This document shows, piece after piece, positions 34,475-41,994 of a DNA stretch of 42,109 nt. The notes under the pieces are model-generated. The model ran no database searches. It was given only the letters and a program-made list of their open reading frames with translations, and was not told the origin of the DNA. Within the stretch, counting starts at the first letter, position 1; each line of letters opens with the position of its first letter. This DNA is from JBNJDJ01 sp051744845 (GTDB lineage Bacteria; Bacillota; Clostridia; Peptostreptococcales; Acidaminobacteraceae), in contig JBNJDJ010000012.1 of NCBI GenBank assembly GCA_051744845.1, forward strand, positions 1-42,109, read 5' to 3'. The position numbers were made by a program, and so were the translations under genes.

Positions 34475-35817
34475 TTCTCCTCCTTTTTTATTTTTTTAGG
34501 TATTATTAAAGTCACATTTGTACCCTTGTTAACTTTAGAATCAATTTTTATATCCCCATCTAAAGCATTAATATTTCTTTTAACATTAAATAAACCTAAA
34601 CCTTCACCATTTATATCTTCAGATGATTTTCCTCTATAATAAGCTTCAAATATCTTATCAATTTCTTGAGATTCAATACCAATACCTGTATCTTCAATAT
34701 TAATTACTATATCATTCTTAATATTCACTTCAATATCAACTTTTCCAGAACTTTCAGTATATTTATATGAATTATTTAATAAATTATATATAATTTGTAT
34801 TATTAGAAATTTATCAATATAGATTTTTTCATCACCAAAATAATCATAATTTATTTTTATATTTTTTTGTTCAAATTTCAATTCAATACCTGATATAATT
34901 TTTTTAAATAAATCATTAAAATTAATTTTTTCATATTCAGGAGTTATTTTTTCACTAAACTCAATCATTTTTTCATCTAGTTGAGATAAAATCATTGTCA
35001 ATTGATCTATTTGTTGAATTAAAATATTTAATTTCTCTTTGTCTAAAGAATCAATCCCATCAATACAAGCTTCTACATTTGATCTTAATATAGTTAAAGG
35101 TGTATTTGTTTGATGAATAATTGAATCTAAATTTTTCTTTCTTAATTTTGCTTTTAATTTTAAATTCTTAGATAATTTATTAATATTTTTTTGAATTTTA
35201 TATATTTCTTGAATCTGTGAGTAGTCTTTATAATTAATTACTTTTTTGTTTGCTTTCTTTGCATCTAAAGAAGTTTTTATTAATTCCTTACTCATATTTT
35301 TGCTTATATATAAACTAGCTAGTATTAAAAAAAACAATACCAGTGTCCCACTTATAAGACTATTAATAAATAAAATACGCATAAATCTTTCATTTAACTG
35401 ACTATTTTTAAAATCTGATATTACTTCAACAATAATTTTATAATCTTTATTATTTTTTAAAACTTCATATTCATTTTTTTCATAATTATTGTTATTCATT
35501 CTTTGCATCATCATATGATGTTTATTTTCATTAATATCTAAAATTAAAGCCCCTTTTTCATCAAATATCTTAATTCCTTTTATTGAATCATTTAAAAATC
35601 CTTCTAATATTTCATAGGTATAATCATCATTTTTAAAATCATTATTTTTTACAATATTTTTGATTTTTTTAATATCTTGTTTATAGTTATCCTCAGTAAA
35701 ATCTATGAAAAAATTCCTTATTCTATAATTTAAAATAAAACTAGTAATCAATATAACAACAGCACCTAATATTAGAAGTATTTCTAACCATTTTCTTTGA
35801 ATTTTCTTACGTTTCAT
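34471..35817 (-). CDS. Membrane sensor histidine kinase
   Basis: A 448-residue sensor kinase with two transmembrane helices (about 12-30 and 148-170) flanking an extracytoplasmic domain of about 117 residues. That domain contains a His/Met cluster, HHMMMQRM at 100-107. The dimerisation helix carries the phospho-accepting H235 in IIHQTNTPLT, a variant of the usual SHELRTPL. The ATP-binding domain shows NLLNNSYKY, DTGIGI and GEGLGLFNV. I start at the ATG at 35817 (GGAGG inside the end of the regulator gene), giving an 11-bp overlap with it; a longer in-frame reading begins too far into the regulator. The signal is unknown; the His/Met cluster suggests a metal such as copper, as inference only. 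Confidence 0.93.
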   Translation of the reverse strand: MKRKKIQRKWLEILLILGAVVILITSFILNYRIRNFFIDFTEDNYKQDIKKIKNIVKNNDFKNDDYTYEILEGFLNDSIKGIKIFDEKGALILDINENKHHMMMQRMNNNNYEKNEYEVLKNNKDYKIIVEVISDFKNSQLNERFMRILFINSLISGTLVLFFLILASLYISKNMSKELIKTSLDAKKANKKVINYKDYSQIQEIYKIQKNINKLSKNLKLKAKLRKKNLDSIIHQTNTPLTILRSNVEACIDGIDSLDKEKLNILIQQIDQLTMILSQLDEKMIEFSEKITPEYEKINFNDLFKKIISGIELKFEQKNIKINYDYFGDEKIYIDKFLIIQIIYNLLNNSYKYTESSGKVDIEVNIKNDIVINIEDTGIGIESQEIDKIFEAYYRGKSSEDINGEGLGLFNVKRNINALDGDIKIDSKVNKGTNVTLIIPKKIKKEEK

Positions 35818-36493
35818 TTTTTCCTCCAAATATATATCCAGCACCATATTTTGTTTTAATAAATTCCGGATTTTTATAATCATCTTCAATTTTACGCCTA
35901 ATTCTTTTTATATGCGTATCTATTGATCTATTATATCCTTCGTATTCATATCCAAAAGTTTTTTCGATAATTTGATTTCGTGATAAAACTTGTCCTTTAT
36001 TTTCAAAAAAAGTTTTTAAAATTTTAAATTCTGATGAAGTTATTTCAATATTTTTATTATTTTTATATATTATTTGTTTATTTAAATCTAATTTTAAATT
36101 ATTAAATTCTAAAATATTATCATTTGTTTGTCCATAAATTCTTTTAATAAAAACATTTACTCTTTTAACTAACTCTTTAACGCTAAAAGGCTTAACAATA
36201 TAATCATCTGCTCCAAGATCAAAACCAGTTAATTTATCTTTTTCGAGTTTTTTTGCAGTCAACATTATAACTGGAACTTTAGAAGTTTTTCTAATTTCAT
36301 CTAGTACATCAAACCCATCTATTCCAGGTAACATTATATCAAGTATTACTAAATGAATTTTTTCATTATTAAAAAACTTTAAACCATCTATTCCAGTAGT
36401 TGAAGTTAAAACATTATACCCTTCATTTTCTAAATACTTTTTTACAATCTCTATTATTTTAGATTGATCTTCAACAATTAAAATGTTATACAT
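35807..36493 (-). CDS. OmpR/PhoB-family response regulator
   Basis: A 228-residue two-component regulator. The receiver domain has the acidic pair E8-D9, the phospho-acceptor D52 (VILDIMLPG), T79 and K101 (IVKPFSVKE). A winged-helix DNA-binding domain follows from about 130, ending TKYGAGYIFG. It is the partner of the kinase encoded next, whose start overlaps its stop. Regulators of this family bind direct repeats with an 11-bp period; such a repeat lies upstream of the SHOCT genes at 37086-37103. An extended -10 promoter precedes this gene. Confidence 0.96.
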   Translation of the reverse strand: MYNILIVEDQSKIIEIVKKYLENEGYNVLTSTTGIDGLKFFNNEKIHLVILDIMLPGIDGFDVLDEIRKTSKVPVIMLTAKKLEKDKLTGFDLGADDYIVKPFSVKELVKRVNVFIKRIYGQTNDNILEFNNLKLDLNKQIIYKNNKNIEITSSEFKILKTFFENKGQVLSRNQIIEKTFGYEYEGYNRSIDTHIKRIRRKIEDDYKNPEFIKTKYGAGYIFGGKNET

Positions 36494-36534
36494 TTTATAA
36501 CTCCTTAATATATTTAATTAGTTTTACCAATTTA

Positions 36535-36543
36535 ATTATATCA
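36535..36543 (-). promoter_or_regulatory. Extended -10 promoter of the two-component operon
   Basis: The minus strand reads TGATATAAT (-10 TATAAT at 36535-36540) about 40 nt upstream of the response-regulator start. It follows the terminator of the SHOCT genes, so the regulator, kinase and fusion gene form a separate transcript. Confidence 0.7.
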
Positions 36544-36573
36544 TTAAATTACTAATCTTAAAAATATCTACTT

Positions 36574-36606
36574 AAAAAGTCGATACTGTTAAAAACAATA
36601 TCGACT
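36574..36606 (-). terminator. Terminator after the SHOCT genes
   Basis: A stem of AGTCGATA / TATCGACT, extended inward by four more pairs after one mismatch, is followed on the minus strand by five T (36574-36578). It lies just after the stop of the 82-residue SHOCT protein. Confidence 0.85.
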
Positions 36607-36612
36607 AAAATA

Positions 36613-36861
36613 TTAATCTTTTATTATTTTCTTTTTTCTTTTATATTCTTCTTCAGTAATTTCTTCGTTTATATATTTTAACTTTAATTCTTCTAAGGCT
36701 TTAGAAGAACTACTATCTTGAGTATTATAACTCTTAAAAAATTTATATGCTAAAAATATAATCGCTATCCAAAAAATAGCTTTAATTATTATACTTCCCC
36801 AAAAAAATGTACCAAAAGTTGAGTTCATACCTCTTGAAAGTTCCCAGAATCCATGATGCAT
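36613..36861 (-). CDS. Small membrane protein with SHOCT domain (82 aa)
   Basis: One transmembrane helix (about 20-42) is followed by a SHOCT (short C-terminal) domain at about 54-80: ALEELKLKYINEEITEEEYKRKKKII. The N-terminus MHHGFWELSRGMN is short and probably faces outside. SHOCT domains are thought to aid oligomerisation; no enzyme activity is expected. GGAGG precedes the ATG and overlaps the stop of the upstream, related 58-residue gene, so the two are co-translated. They precede the response regulator and kinase. Confidence 0.8.
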   Translation of the reverse strand: MHHGFWELSRGMNSTFGTFFWGSIIIKAIFWIAIIFLAYKFFKSYNTQDSSSSKALEELKLKYINEEITEEEYKRKKKIIKD

Positions 36862-36870
36862 AATTACCTC

Positions 36871-37047
36871 CTATTTTATATTCTTTTTCATCTCTAAATA
36901 CTTAGATTCACTTATTTCACCATCAACATATCGTTTTTTCAATCTCTCTAATGCTTCAGATTTTTGATTTTCTTTTTTTAAAAAATTATCATCACCATTA
37001 TTATATAAATATACTACTACTAAAATCATAATAATTAAAAAAATCAT
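36871..37047 (-). CDS. Small membrane protein with SHOCT domain (58 aa)
   Basis: A 58-residue protein below common gene-calling limits. Residues 1-15 (MIFLIIMILVVVYLY) are a transmembrane helix; about 30-56 is a SHOCT domain, SEALERLKKRYVDGEISES with KYLEMKK following. GGAGG precedes the ATG at proper spacing. It resembles the next gene in layout, suggesting an old duplication. Upstream lies the 11-bp-period direct repeat that may bind the neighbouring response regulator. Function unknown. Confidence 0.75.
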   Translation of the reverse strand: MIFLIIMILVVVYLYNNGDDNFLKKENQKSEALERLKKRYVDGEISESKYLEMKKNIK

Positions 37048-37070
37048 ATTTACCTCCTTTTCTTAATTTA

Positions 37071-37103
37071 ATAGTAATAGATAAATATGACTTTTTTATG
37101 ACA
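37071..37103 (-). promoter_or_regulatory. Candidate response-regulator box and -10 of the SHOCT genes
   Basis: On the minus strand TGTCATA (37097-37103) and AGTCATA (37086-37092) form a direct repeat with an 11-bp period, like a PhoB box. Nine bases downstream is a weak -10, TACTAT (37071-37076), with no separate -35. This is the layout of a promoter activated by a PhoB/OmpR-type regulator. Confidence 0.5.
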
Positions 37104-37105
37104 TT

Positions 37106-39409
37106 TTAATATTTAATATTTAAATTTCTTCCTTCTTTTAATAAATAATTTTTCCCATCTATATTTAAACTTATATCTTTTTTATTATCATCTACACTAT
37201 TGACCTTAATAATATCATTTGTAATTGAAAATTTCAATATTTGTGATTTAAAATTAATAGAAAATTTAATAGTATTAATACCTTCAATTAAATGTGGATT
37301 AATAAATATCTTTTCATAATCAAAAGTTACTCCTGCAAAACCATTTATTAATATTTGCCAAACTGCACCACACGCTGCAGTGTGTATACCACCTATAAAT
37401 GTTCCGCCAACTACTGCCTCGTTTGTACTAAATAAATCTACAGTACAAGCTTTTTCAAAATATTTTTTAGCTTCATTTAAATCTCCTATTTCACTAGCTA
37501 CAACAGCATGCATTGCAGGACTTAAAGAAGAACCATGTCTAGATCTTTTTTCATAATATCTATAATTTTTTTCAATAATTTCTTTTTTATACAGATTAGG
37601 ATGCAATGCTAGTAATTGAACTACATCTGCTTGTTTAGATACTTGAGTTCGTACTGCAATCCCATTTGGCCATCCCCAATACTCCTCAGGATCAATTAAT
37701 CTTTTTTCCAAATCTTTAGGTAATATATCCTCTAATTCAAAAAAACCATCGAATTGTTCAACTAACTTCGTATCTTCATCTACTGGTTGAATATAAATTT
37801 TTTTTGAAATATCTTTCCACCTATCAATAGTATTATTATCTAAGTCTAACTTTTTTAATAACCTATTTAAAACTGATTTATCTTTCTTTTTTAATAATTT
37901 ATATATTTCAATTGCCTTTTTTAAAGCAAATTTAGATTGATAATTAGTAAATAAATTATTGTCAACATTTTCATGCCACTCATCTGGGCCTAATACTCTT
38001 ATAATTTCATACCTATCTTTATCTACTTTAAAATGTACTCTTGATTGAATAAATTTAGCAATTTCAAAAATCATTTCAGCCCCATAATTTTTAATAAAGT
38101 TATAATCATCTGTAGCTTCAAAATATTTAATTATAGCATAAGTAATATCAGGAGAAATATGAATTTGCCAATTATTAAAATGATTTCGGATTTTCCTTCC
38201 TGTTAATACATTTTTAAAAAAATAATCAGGACATAACTCTTCACCTGTTTTACCACTAATCCAAGCATAAAAAGCTCCTTTATAACCTAAATCTTTAGCT
38301 TTTTTTCTTGCACCATTTAAAGTATCATATCTATATTTTAAAATATTTTTAGCAATTTCTGGATTTGTATATAAAAACATAGGCATATTAAAGATTTCTT
38401 GGTCCCAAAATGCTGCTCCTTGGTATGCTTGACAAGAAAGACCTCTAGCCCCAATAGGATGTATTTTTTCACTAGGAGTTGCTATTATATTATGATATAA
38501 ATTAAACCTTATCAAGGTTTGATATACTTTTGACCCAGTTATTTCAATATCATAATTTTTCCATAAATTATTAAATTCATTTTTATGTTCATTTAAAATT
38601 TTATTATATCCTTTTTCTATTGAATTATTTATTAATTTTTTAGCAAATTTTTTTGGACTCTTTATATCATTTGATGTAAAAATAGATACATATTTTTCTA
38701 AAACTAAATTCTCACCTTTATTTAAATTAAATTGTTTTTTTCTATAAATTGAACTGTTTTCTTCAATTATTTCTCCATCATTATTTTCCTTTGAATATTT
38801 ATGAAATTCGACCACATAAATATCTGTTTCCCATTCCTTAGTTTTACAATAACTAATTAATAAATCATTTTTTGAATATGTATCTTGTATTTTAAAGTGA
38901 TTACCATTTAAACTCCAAACATTACCATCAATTCCAGACTTTATATCTAAAGTAAGATCTTTACTAGCGTTTAAATTCAATTTCATAGCTATTAAGTTTT
39001 TATTTTTCATACTAGTAAATCTCTGGCTTTGAACTTTTAATCCATTTTTAAATTTCCTTTTAATATTTAATAAGCCATTTTGAAAATCCAAAGTTTTCTT
39101 ATAATCCAGGAAACCGGTTTCCGAATTATTAATTTTTTTTCCATTTACCTTAAAATCCGTAAATAAACCATTTGGAACATTGCATAATTCTCTCCATTTT
39201 CCATCAGCTTTATCAAATGTATCAGTCACAATACAAGCTACATAATCTTTTTTCTTATCATTACAAAAATTGGCTCTATACCCTAAATAACCATTGCCTA
39301 ATAAAAAATTACTACCATTATTAATTTTTTGTTCCTTATTAAATTCATTTTCAATTATTTGCCATCCATCTTTAGTAAAAATATTTACATTTTCATCTAA
39401 TTTTTTCAT
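37106..39409 (-). CDS. GH65 family glycoside phosphorylase (maltose/kojibiose-type)
   Basis: A 767-residue phosphorylase that splits an alpha-linked glucoside with phosphate into beta-glucose 1-phosphate and an acceptor sugar. An N-terminal beta-sandwich (about 1-270) leads into an (alpha/alpha)6 barrel with RGLSCQAYQGAAFWDQEIF, the catalytic acid E477 in GPDEWHENVDNN, and the sugar-binding QVSKQADVVQ. Length fits maltose, kojibiose, trehalose and nigerose phosphorylases. The specificity loop reads NHFNNWQIHIS, which I cannot assign to one substrate. I start at the ATG at 39409; a GTG two codons earlier is inside the ribosome site. Its own promoter is flanked by 13-bp direct repeats. Confidence 0.9.
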   Translation of the reverse strand: MKKLDENVNIFTKDGWQIIENEFNKEQKINNGSNFLLGNGYLGYRANFCNDKKKDYVACIVTDTFDKADGKWRELCNVPNGLFTDFKVNGKKINNSETGFLDYKKTLDFQNGLLNIKRKFKNGLKVQSQRFTSMKNKNLIAMKLNLNASKDLTLDIKSGIDGNVWSLNGNHFKIQDTYSKNDLLISYCKTKEWETDIYVVEFHKYSKENNDGEIIEENSSIYRKKQFNLNKGENLVLEKYVSIFTSNDIKSPKKFAKKLINNSIEKGYNKILNEHKNEFNNLWKNYDIEITGSKVYQTLIRFNLYHNIIATPSEKIHPIGARGLSCQAYQGAAFWDQEIFNMPMFLYTNPEIAKNILKYRYDTLNGARKKAKDLGYKGAFYAWISGKTGEELCPDYFFKNVLTGRKIRNHFNNWQIHISPDITYAIIKYFEATDDYNFIKNYGAEMIFEIAKFIQSRVHFKVDKDRYEIIRVLGPDEWHENVDNNLFTNYQSKFALKKAIEIYKLLKKKDKSVLNRLLKKLDLDNNTIDRWKDISKKIYIQPVDEDTKLVEQFDGFFELEDILPKDLEKRLIDPEEYWGWPNGIAVRTQVSKQADVVQLLALHPNLYKKEIIEKNYRYYEKRSRHGSSLSPAMHAVVASEIGDLNEAKKYFEKACTVDLFSTNEAVVGGTFIGGIHTAACGAVWQILINGFAGVTFDYEKIFINPHLIEGINTIKFSINFKSQILKFSITNDIIKVNSVDDNKKDISLNIDGKNYLLKEGRNLNIKY

Positions 39410-39435
39410 ATCCACCTTCCTATAACTTTAGTCAA

Positions 39436-39479
39436 AATATTTACTATAATTATAATATAATTTTTGAATATTTACTATA
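39436..39479. repeat. Two 13-bp direct repeats around the GH65 promoter
   Basis: AATATTTACTATA occurs at 39436-39448 and 39467-39479, exactly 31 bp apart (about three helical turns). The -10 of the gene (TATAAT on the minus strand, 39449-39454) lies between them, so one copy covers the likely transcript start and the other the -35. Candidate operators for an unknown regulator. Confidence 0.65.
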
Positions 39480-39496
39480 TTTTTTTATAAAATAGT

Positions 39497-39522
39497 AAAA
39501 AGAGACCAAAAGATCTCTTTTT
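39497..39522 (-). terminator. Terminator after galT
   Basis: An 11-bp stem (AAAAAGAGATC / GGTCTCTTTTT on the minus strand, with one G-U pair, loop TTTT) lies about 13 bp after the galT stop codon. It ends the lacI-galE-galT transcript before the GH65 promoter. Confidence 0.88.
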
Positions 39523-39535
39523 ACTTAGGGGAGAA

Positions 39536-41017
39536 TTATATTGTATGAACAAATTTTATAAATCGATTAATTCCTTTTTTATTTTGCTTAAAAACTCCAG
39601 CATATTCTAAAACTCTTGTAAAAATTTCTCCGACTTCTTTTTCAATATTATTTTCAATTTCTAATTCATTGTTATTTTGATATTTTTCTTTCAATTTTTC
39701 AATCCACTTCTTATGATGTTTTAATTCATTATCTATTTTTTTATCTTCTAATAATATATCTTTTATTTGATTTAATTCTTGTTTTAATCTCTTAGGTAAT
39801 ACAGCTAAACCCATAACTTCTATAAGACCAATATTTTCTTTTTTTATATGATGTACATCTGAATGAGGATGAAAAATTCCTAACGGATATTTTTCAGTAG
39901 TTCTATTATTTCTAAGTACTAAATCTATTTCAAATTTTTCATTTTTATGTCTAACTATAGGAGTTACAGTATTATGACTCTCATCAGTTTTAGGAATAAT
40001 ATTTACTTCCTTATCTTCGTATTTCCTCCATTTTTTAGTTATTTTATCAGCAAAATCTGATAATTTCTCTTTATTATTACCTTTTAACCTTATTGTCGAT
40101 AAAGGCCATTTTAAAATTTCTAAATCAATATCTTCATATTTTTTTTCATAAATAACTTTTGCATCTTCAATTGGAAAACTATAATTCCCACCTTGAAAAT
40201 GATCATGACTTAAAATCGATCCTCCTACTATTGGTAAATCTGCATTAGATCCTAAAAAATAATGCTTAAACTTATTCACAAAAGATAATAATGTGTTAAA
40301 TGTATTTTTATTAATATGCATTGGATCATGTGTTTCTTTAAATATAATTGCGTGTTCATTAAAATATGAATATGGTGAATACTGAAAAAACCACTTTTTA
40401 TTATTTAAATCTAATGGAATAATTCTATGATTAGCTCGACCTGGATAGTCAACACGTCCTTGATATCCTTCATTTTCTTTACATAAATAGCATTTAGGAT
40501 ATGAACTATCTTTTTGTTTAGCAGCTAATTTTATTTCTTCAGGTGATTTTTCTGGCTTAGACATATTAATAGTTATTTCTATATCTCCATATTCACTTTT
40601 AGTTTTCCATTTAAGATTTTTGCTAACTCTATCTTTTCTAATATAATTTGATAAAAAATTTAGTTTATAAAACCAATCAGTAGCTCTTTTAGGAGAGTTT
40701 ATATATTTATCTTTAAAATCTTTATTAATATGACTAGGTTTATCTATTAAAATATTCATTAGTTCCGAATCAAATACATCTTTTAAACTTACCATATCTT
40801 TTTTTATTATATTTTTTTCTAAAGCATAATCAATAACTTGATCTAAAATAGTTTTTAATTTTATATCTTTTTTATTTTCTATGTCAACATCTTTATGTTC
40901 ATTAATATCTAATAAATTATATATTCTATTTCTAACATAAACAATATCTTCTTTTTTTATTAAATTATTTTTAATTCCATAGTTAATCAACTTTTCTATA
41001 GATTTATAAATTTTAAT
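39536..41017 (-). CDS. galT: UDP-glucose:hexose-1-phosphate uridylyltransferase, class II GalT
   Basis: About 493 residues. The enzyme exchanges UMP between UDP-glucose and galactose 1-phosphate in the Leloir pathway. It is the Firmicutes class II form, recognised by YVRNRIYNLL near the N-terminus, the cysteines in CYLCKENEGY and the active-site HDHFQGG (class I enzymes have HPHGQ). The start is odd. The first accepted start codon in frame is a TTG at 40990 without a ribosome site. TAGGTG at the end of galE is correctly spaced for an ATT at 41017, which restores the N-terminal helix KIYKSIEKLINYGI expected in the family. galE lies just upstream; no galK is in the window. Confidence 0.92.
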   Translation of the reverse strand: MKIYKSIEKLINYGIKNNLIKKEDIVYVRNRIYNLLDINEHKDVDIENKKDIKLKTILDQVIDYALEKNIIKKDMVSLKDVFDSELMNILIDKPSHINKDFKDKYINSPKRATDWFYKLNFLSNYIRKDRVSKNLKWKTKSEYGDIEITINMSKPEKSPEEIKLAAKQKDSSYPKCYLCKENEGYQGRVDYPGRANHRIIPLDLNNKKWFFQYSPYSYFNEHAIIFKETHDPMHINKNTFNTLLSFVNKFKHYFLGSNADLPIVGGSILSHDHFQGGNYSFPIEDAKVIYEKKYEDIDLEILKWPLSTIRLKGNNKEKLSDFADKITKKWRKYEDKEVNIIPKTDESHNTVTPIVRHKNEKFEIDLVLRNNRTTEKYPLGIFHPHSDVHHIKKENIGLIEVMGLAVLPKRLKQELNQIKDILLEDKKIDNELKHHKKWIEKLKEKYQNNNELEIENNIEKEVGEIFTRVLEYAGVFKQNKKGINRFIKFVHTI

Positions 41018-41025
41018 AATTACAC

Positions 41026-41994
41026 CTACCCTTTTTTATGCCAATTCCAAGCTGTTTTAATAATATCTTCAATTTCAGTATATTTAGGTTCCCAACCTAA
41101 TTTATTTTTTATTTTTTTACTTGATGCAATTAATTTAGCAGGATCACCTAATCTTCTATCAGCTACTTTTGCAATTATTTCTTTTTTAGTTACTTTTCTA
41201 GAAGCTTCAATAATTTCTTTAACTGAAAAGCCTTCTCCATTTCCTAAATTAAATACTTCACTTTTACCATTATTTCTTAAATAATTTACACTTAATAAAT
41301 GAGCATCAGCTAAATCTTGAACATGAATATAATCTCTAATACAAGTTCCATCTTTAGTATTATAATCATCTCCAAATATATATATTTTTTCTCTTTTATC
41401 TAATGCTACTTGTAAAACTATTGGAATTAAATGACTTTCTGGTTCATGTGCTTCACCTATCTTACTTGAATTATGTGCCCCAGCTACATTAAAATATCTT
41501 AATGAAACATAGTTTATTTTATCTACATTATTCATCCAATGCATCATTTTTTCAATAGCCAATTTAGTTTCTCCATAAGGACTTGTTGGATTTTTTTGAA
41601 TATCTTCTGTTATTGGCATTTTTTTAACATCACCAAATATTGCAGCAGTTGACGAAAAAACAATGTTTTTTACATTATTTCTAACCATAGACTCTAAAAG
41701 CTTCATAGTTGCATATACATTATTCTTATAATATTTTATAGGTTTTTCAACACTTTCACCTACTTGTGAAAAGGCTGCAAAATGAATAACAGAATCTATA
41801 TTATTTTCACTAAATATTTTATCCATTACTTTATCATCTTCAATATTACCTTCATAAAATTTAACATCAGGATGTATAAGCTTTTTTTTACCAGTTGATA
41901 AATTATCTATTATACAAACTTCCTCATTTTCTTCTACTAATTTATAAACCATATGGCTACCTATATATCCAGCGCCACCACATACTAAAATCAT
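41026..41994 (-). CDS. galE: UDP-glucose 4-epimerase
   Basis: A 322-residue short-chain dehydrogenase-type epimerase that interconverts UDP-galactose and UDP-glucose. The NAD-binding GGAGYIGSH is at residues 6-14; the catalytic serine/threonine lie in FSSTAAIFG and the tyrosine/lysine in SPYGETK. The C-terminal RRLGDPAKLIASSKK and LGWEPKY are typical of GalE. It overlaps the upstream LacI-type regulator by 4 bp (ATGA) and is followed by galT, so the three are one operon. AAGGTG serves as ribosome site. Confidence 0.96.
   Translation of the reverse strand: MILVCGGAGYIGSHMVYKLVEENEEVCIIDNLSTGKKKLIHPDVKFYEGNIEDDKVMDKIFSENNIDSVIHFAAFSQVGESVEKPIKYYKNNVYATMKLLESMVRNNVKNIVFSSTAAIFGDVKKMPITEDIQKNPTSPYGETKLAIEKMMHWMNNVDKINYVSLRYFNVAGAHNSSKIGEAHEPESHLIPIVLQVALDKREKIYIFGDDYNTKDGTCIRDYIHVQDLADAHLLSVNYLRNNGKSEVFNLGNGEGFSVKEIIEASRKVTKKEIIAKVADRRLGDPAKLIASSKKIKNKLGWEPKYTEIEDIIKTAWNWHKKG

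Noticed and set aside
39109..39122. Palindrome in GH65 as a cre (CcpA) site
   Set aside because: The cre consensus needs TG-NAANCG-type halves with a CG centre; this site has a CCGG centre and different ends.
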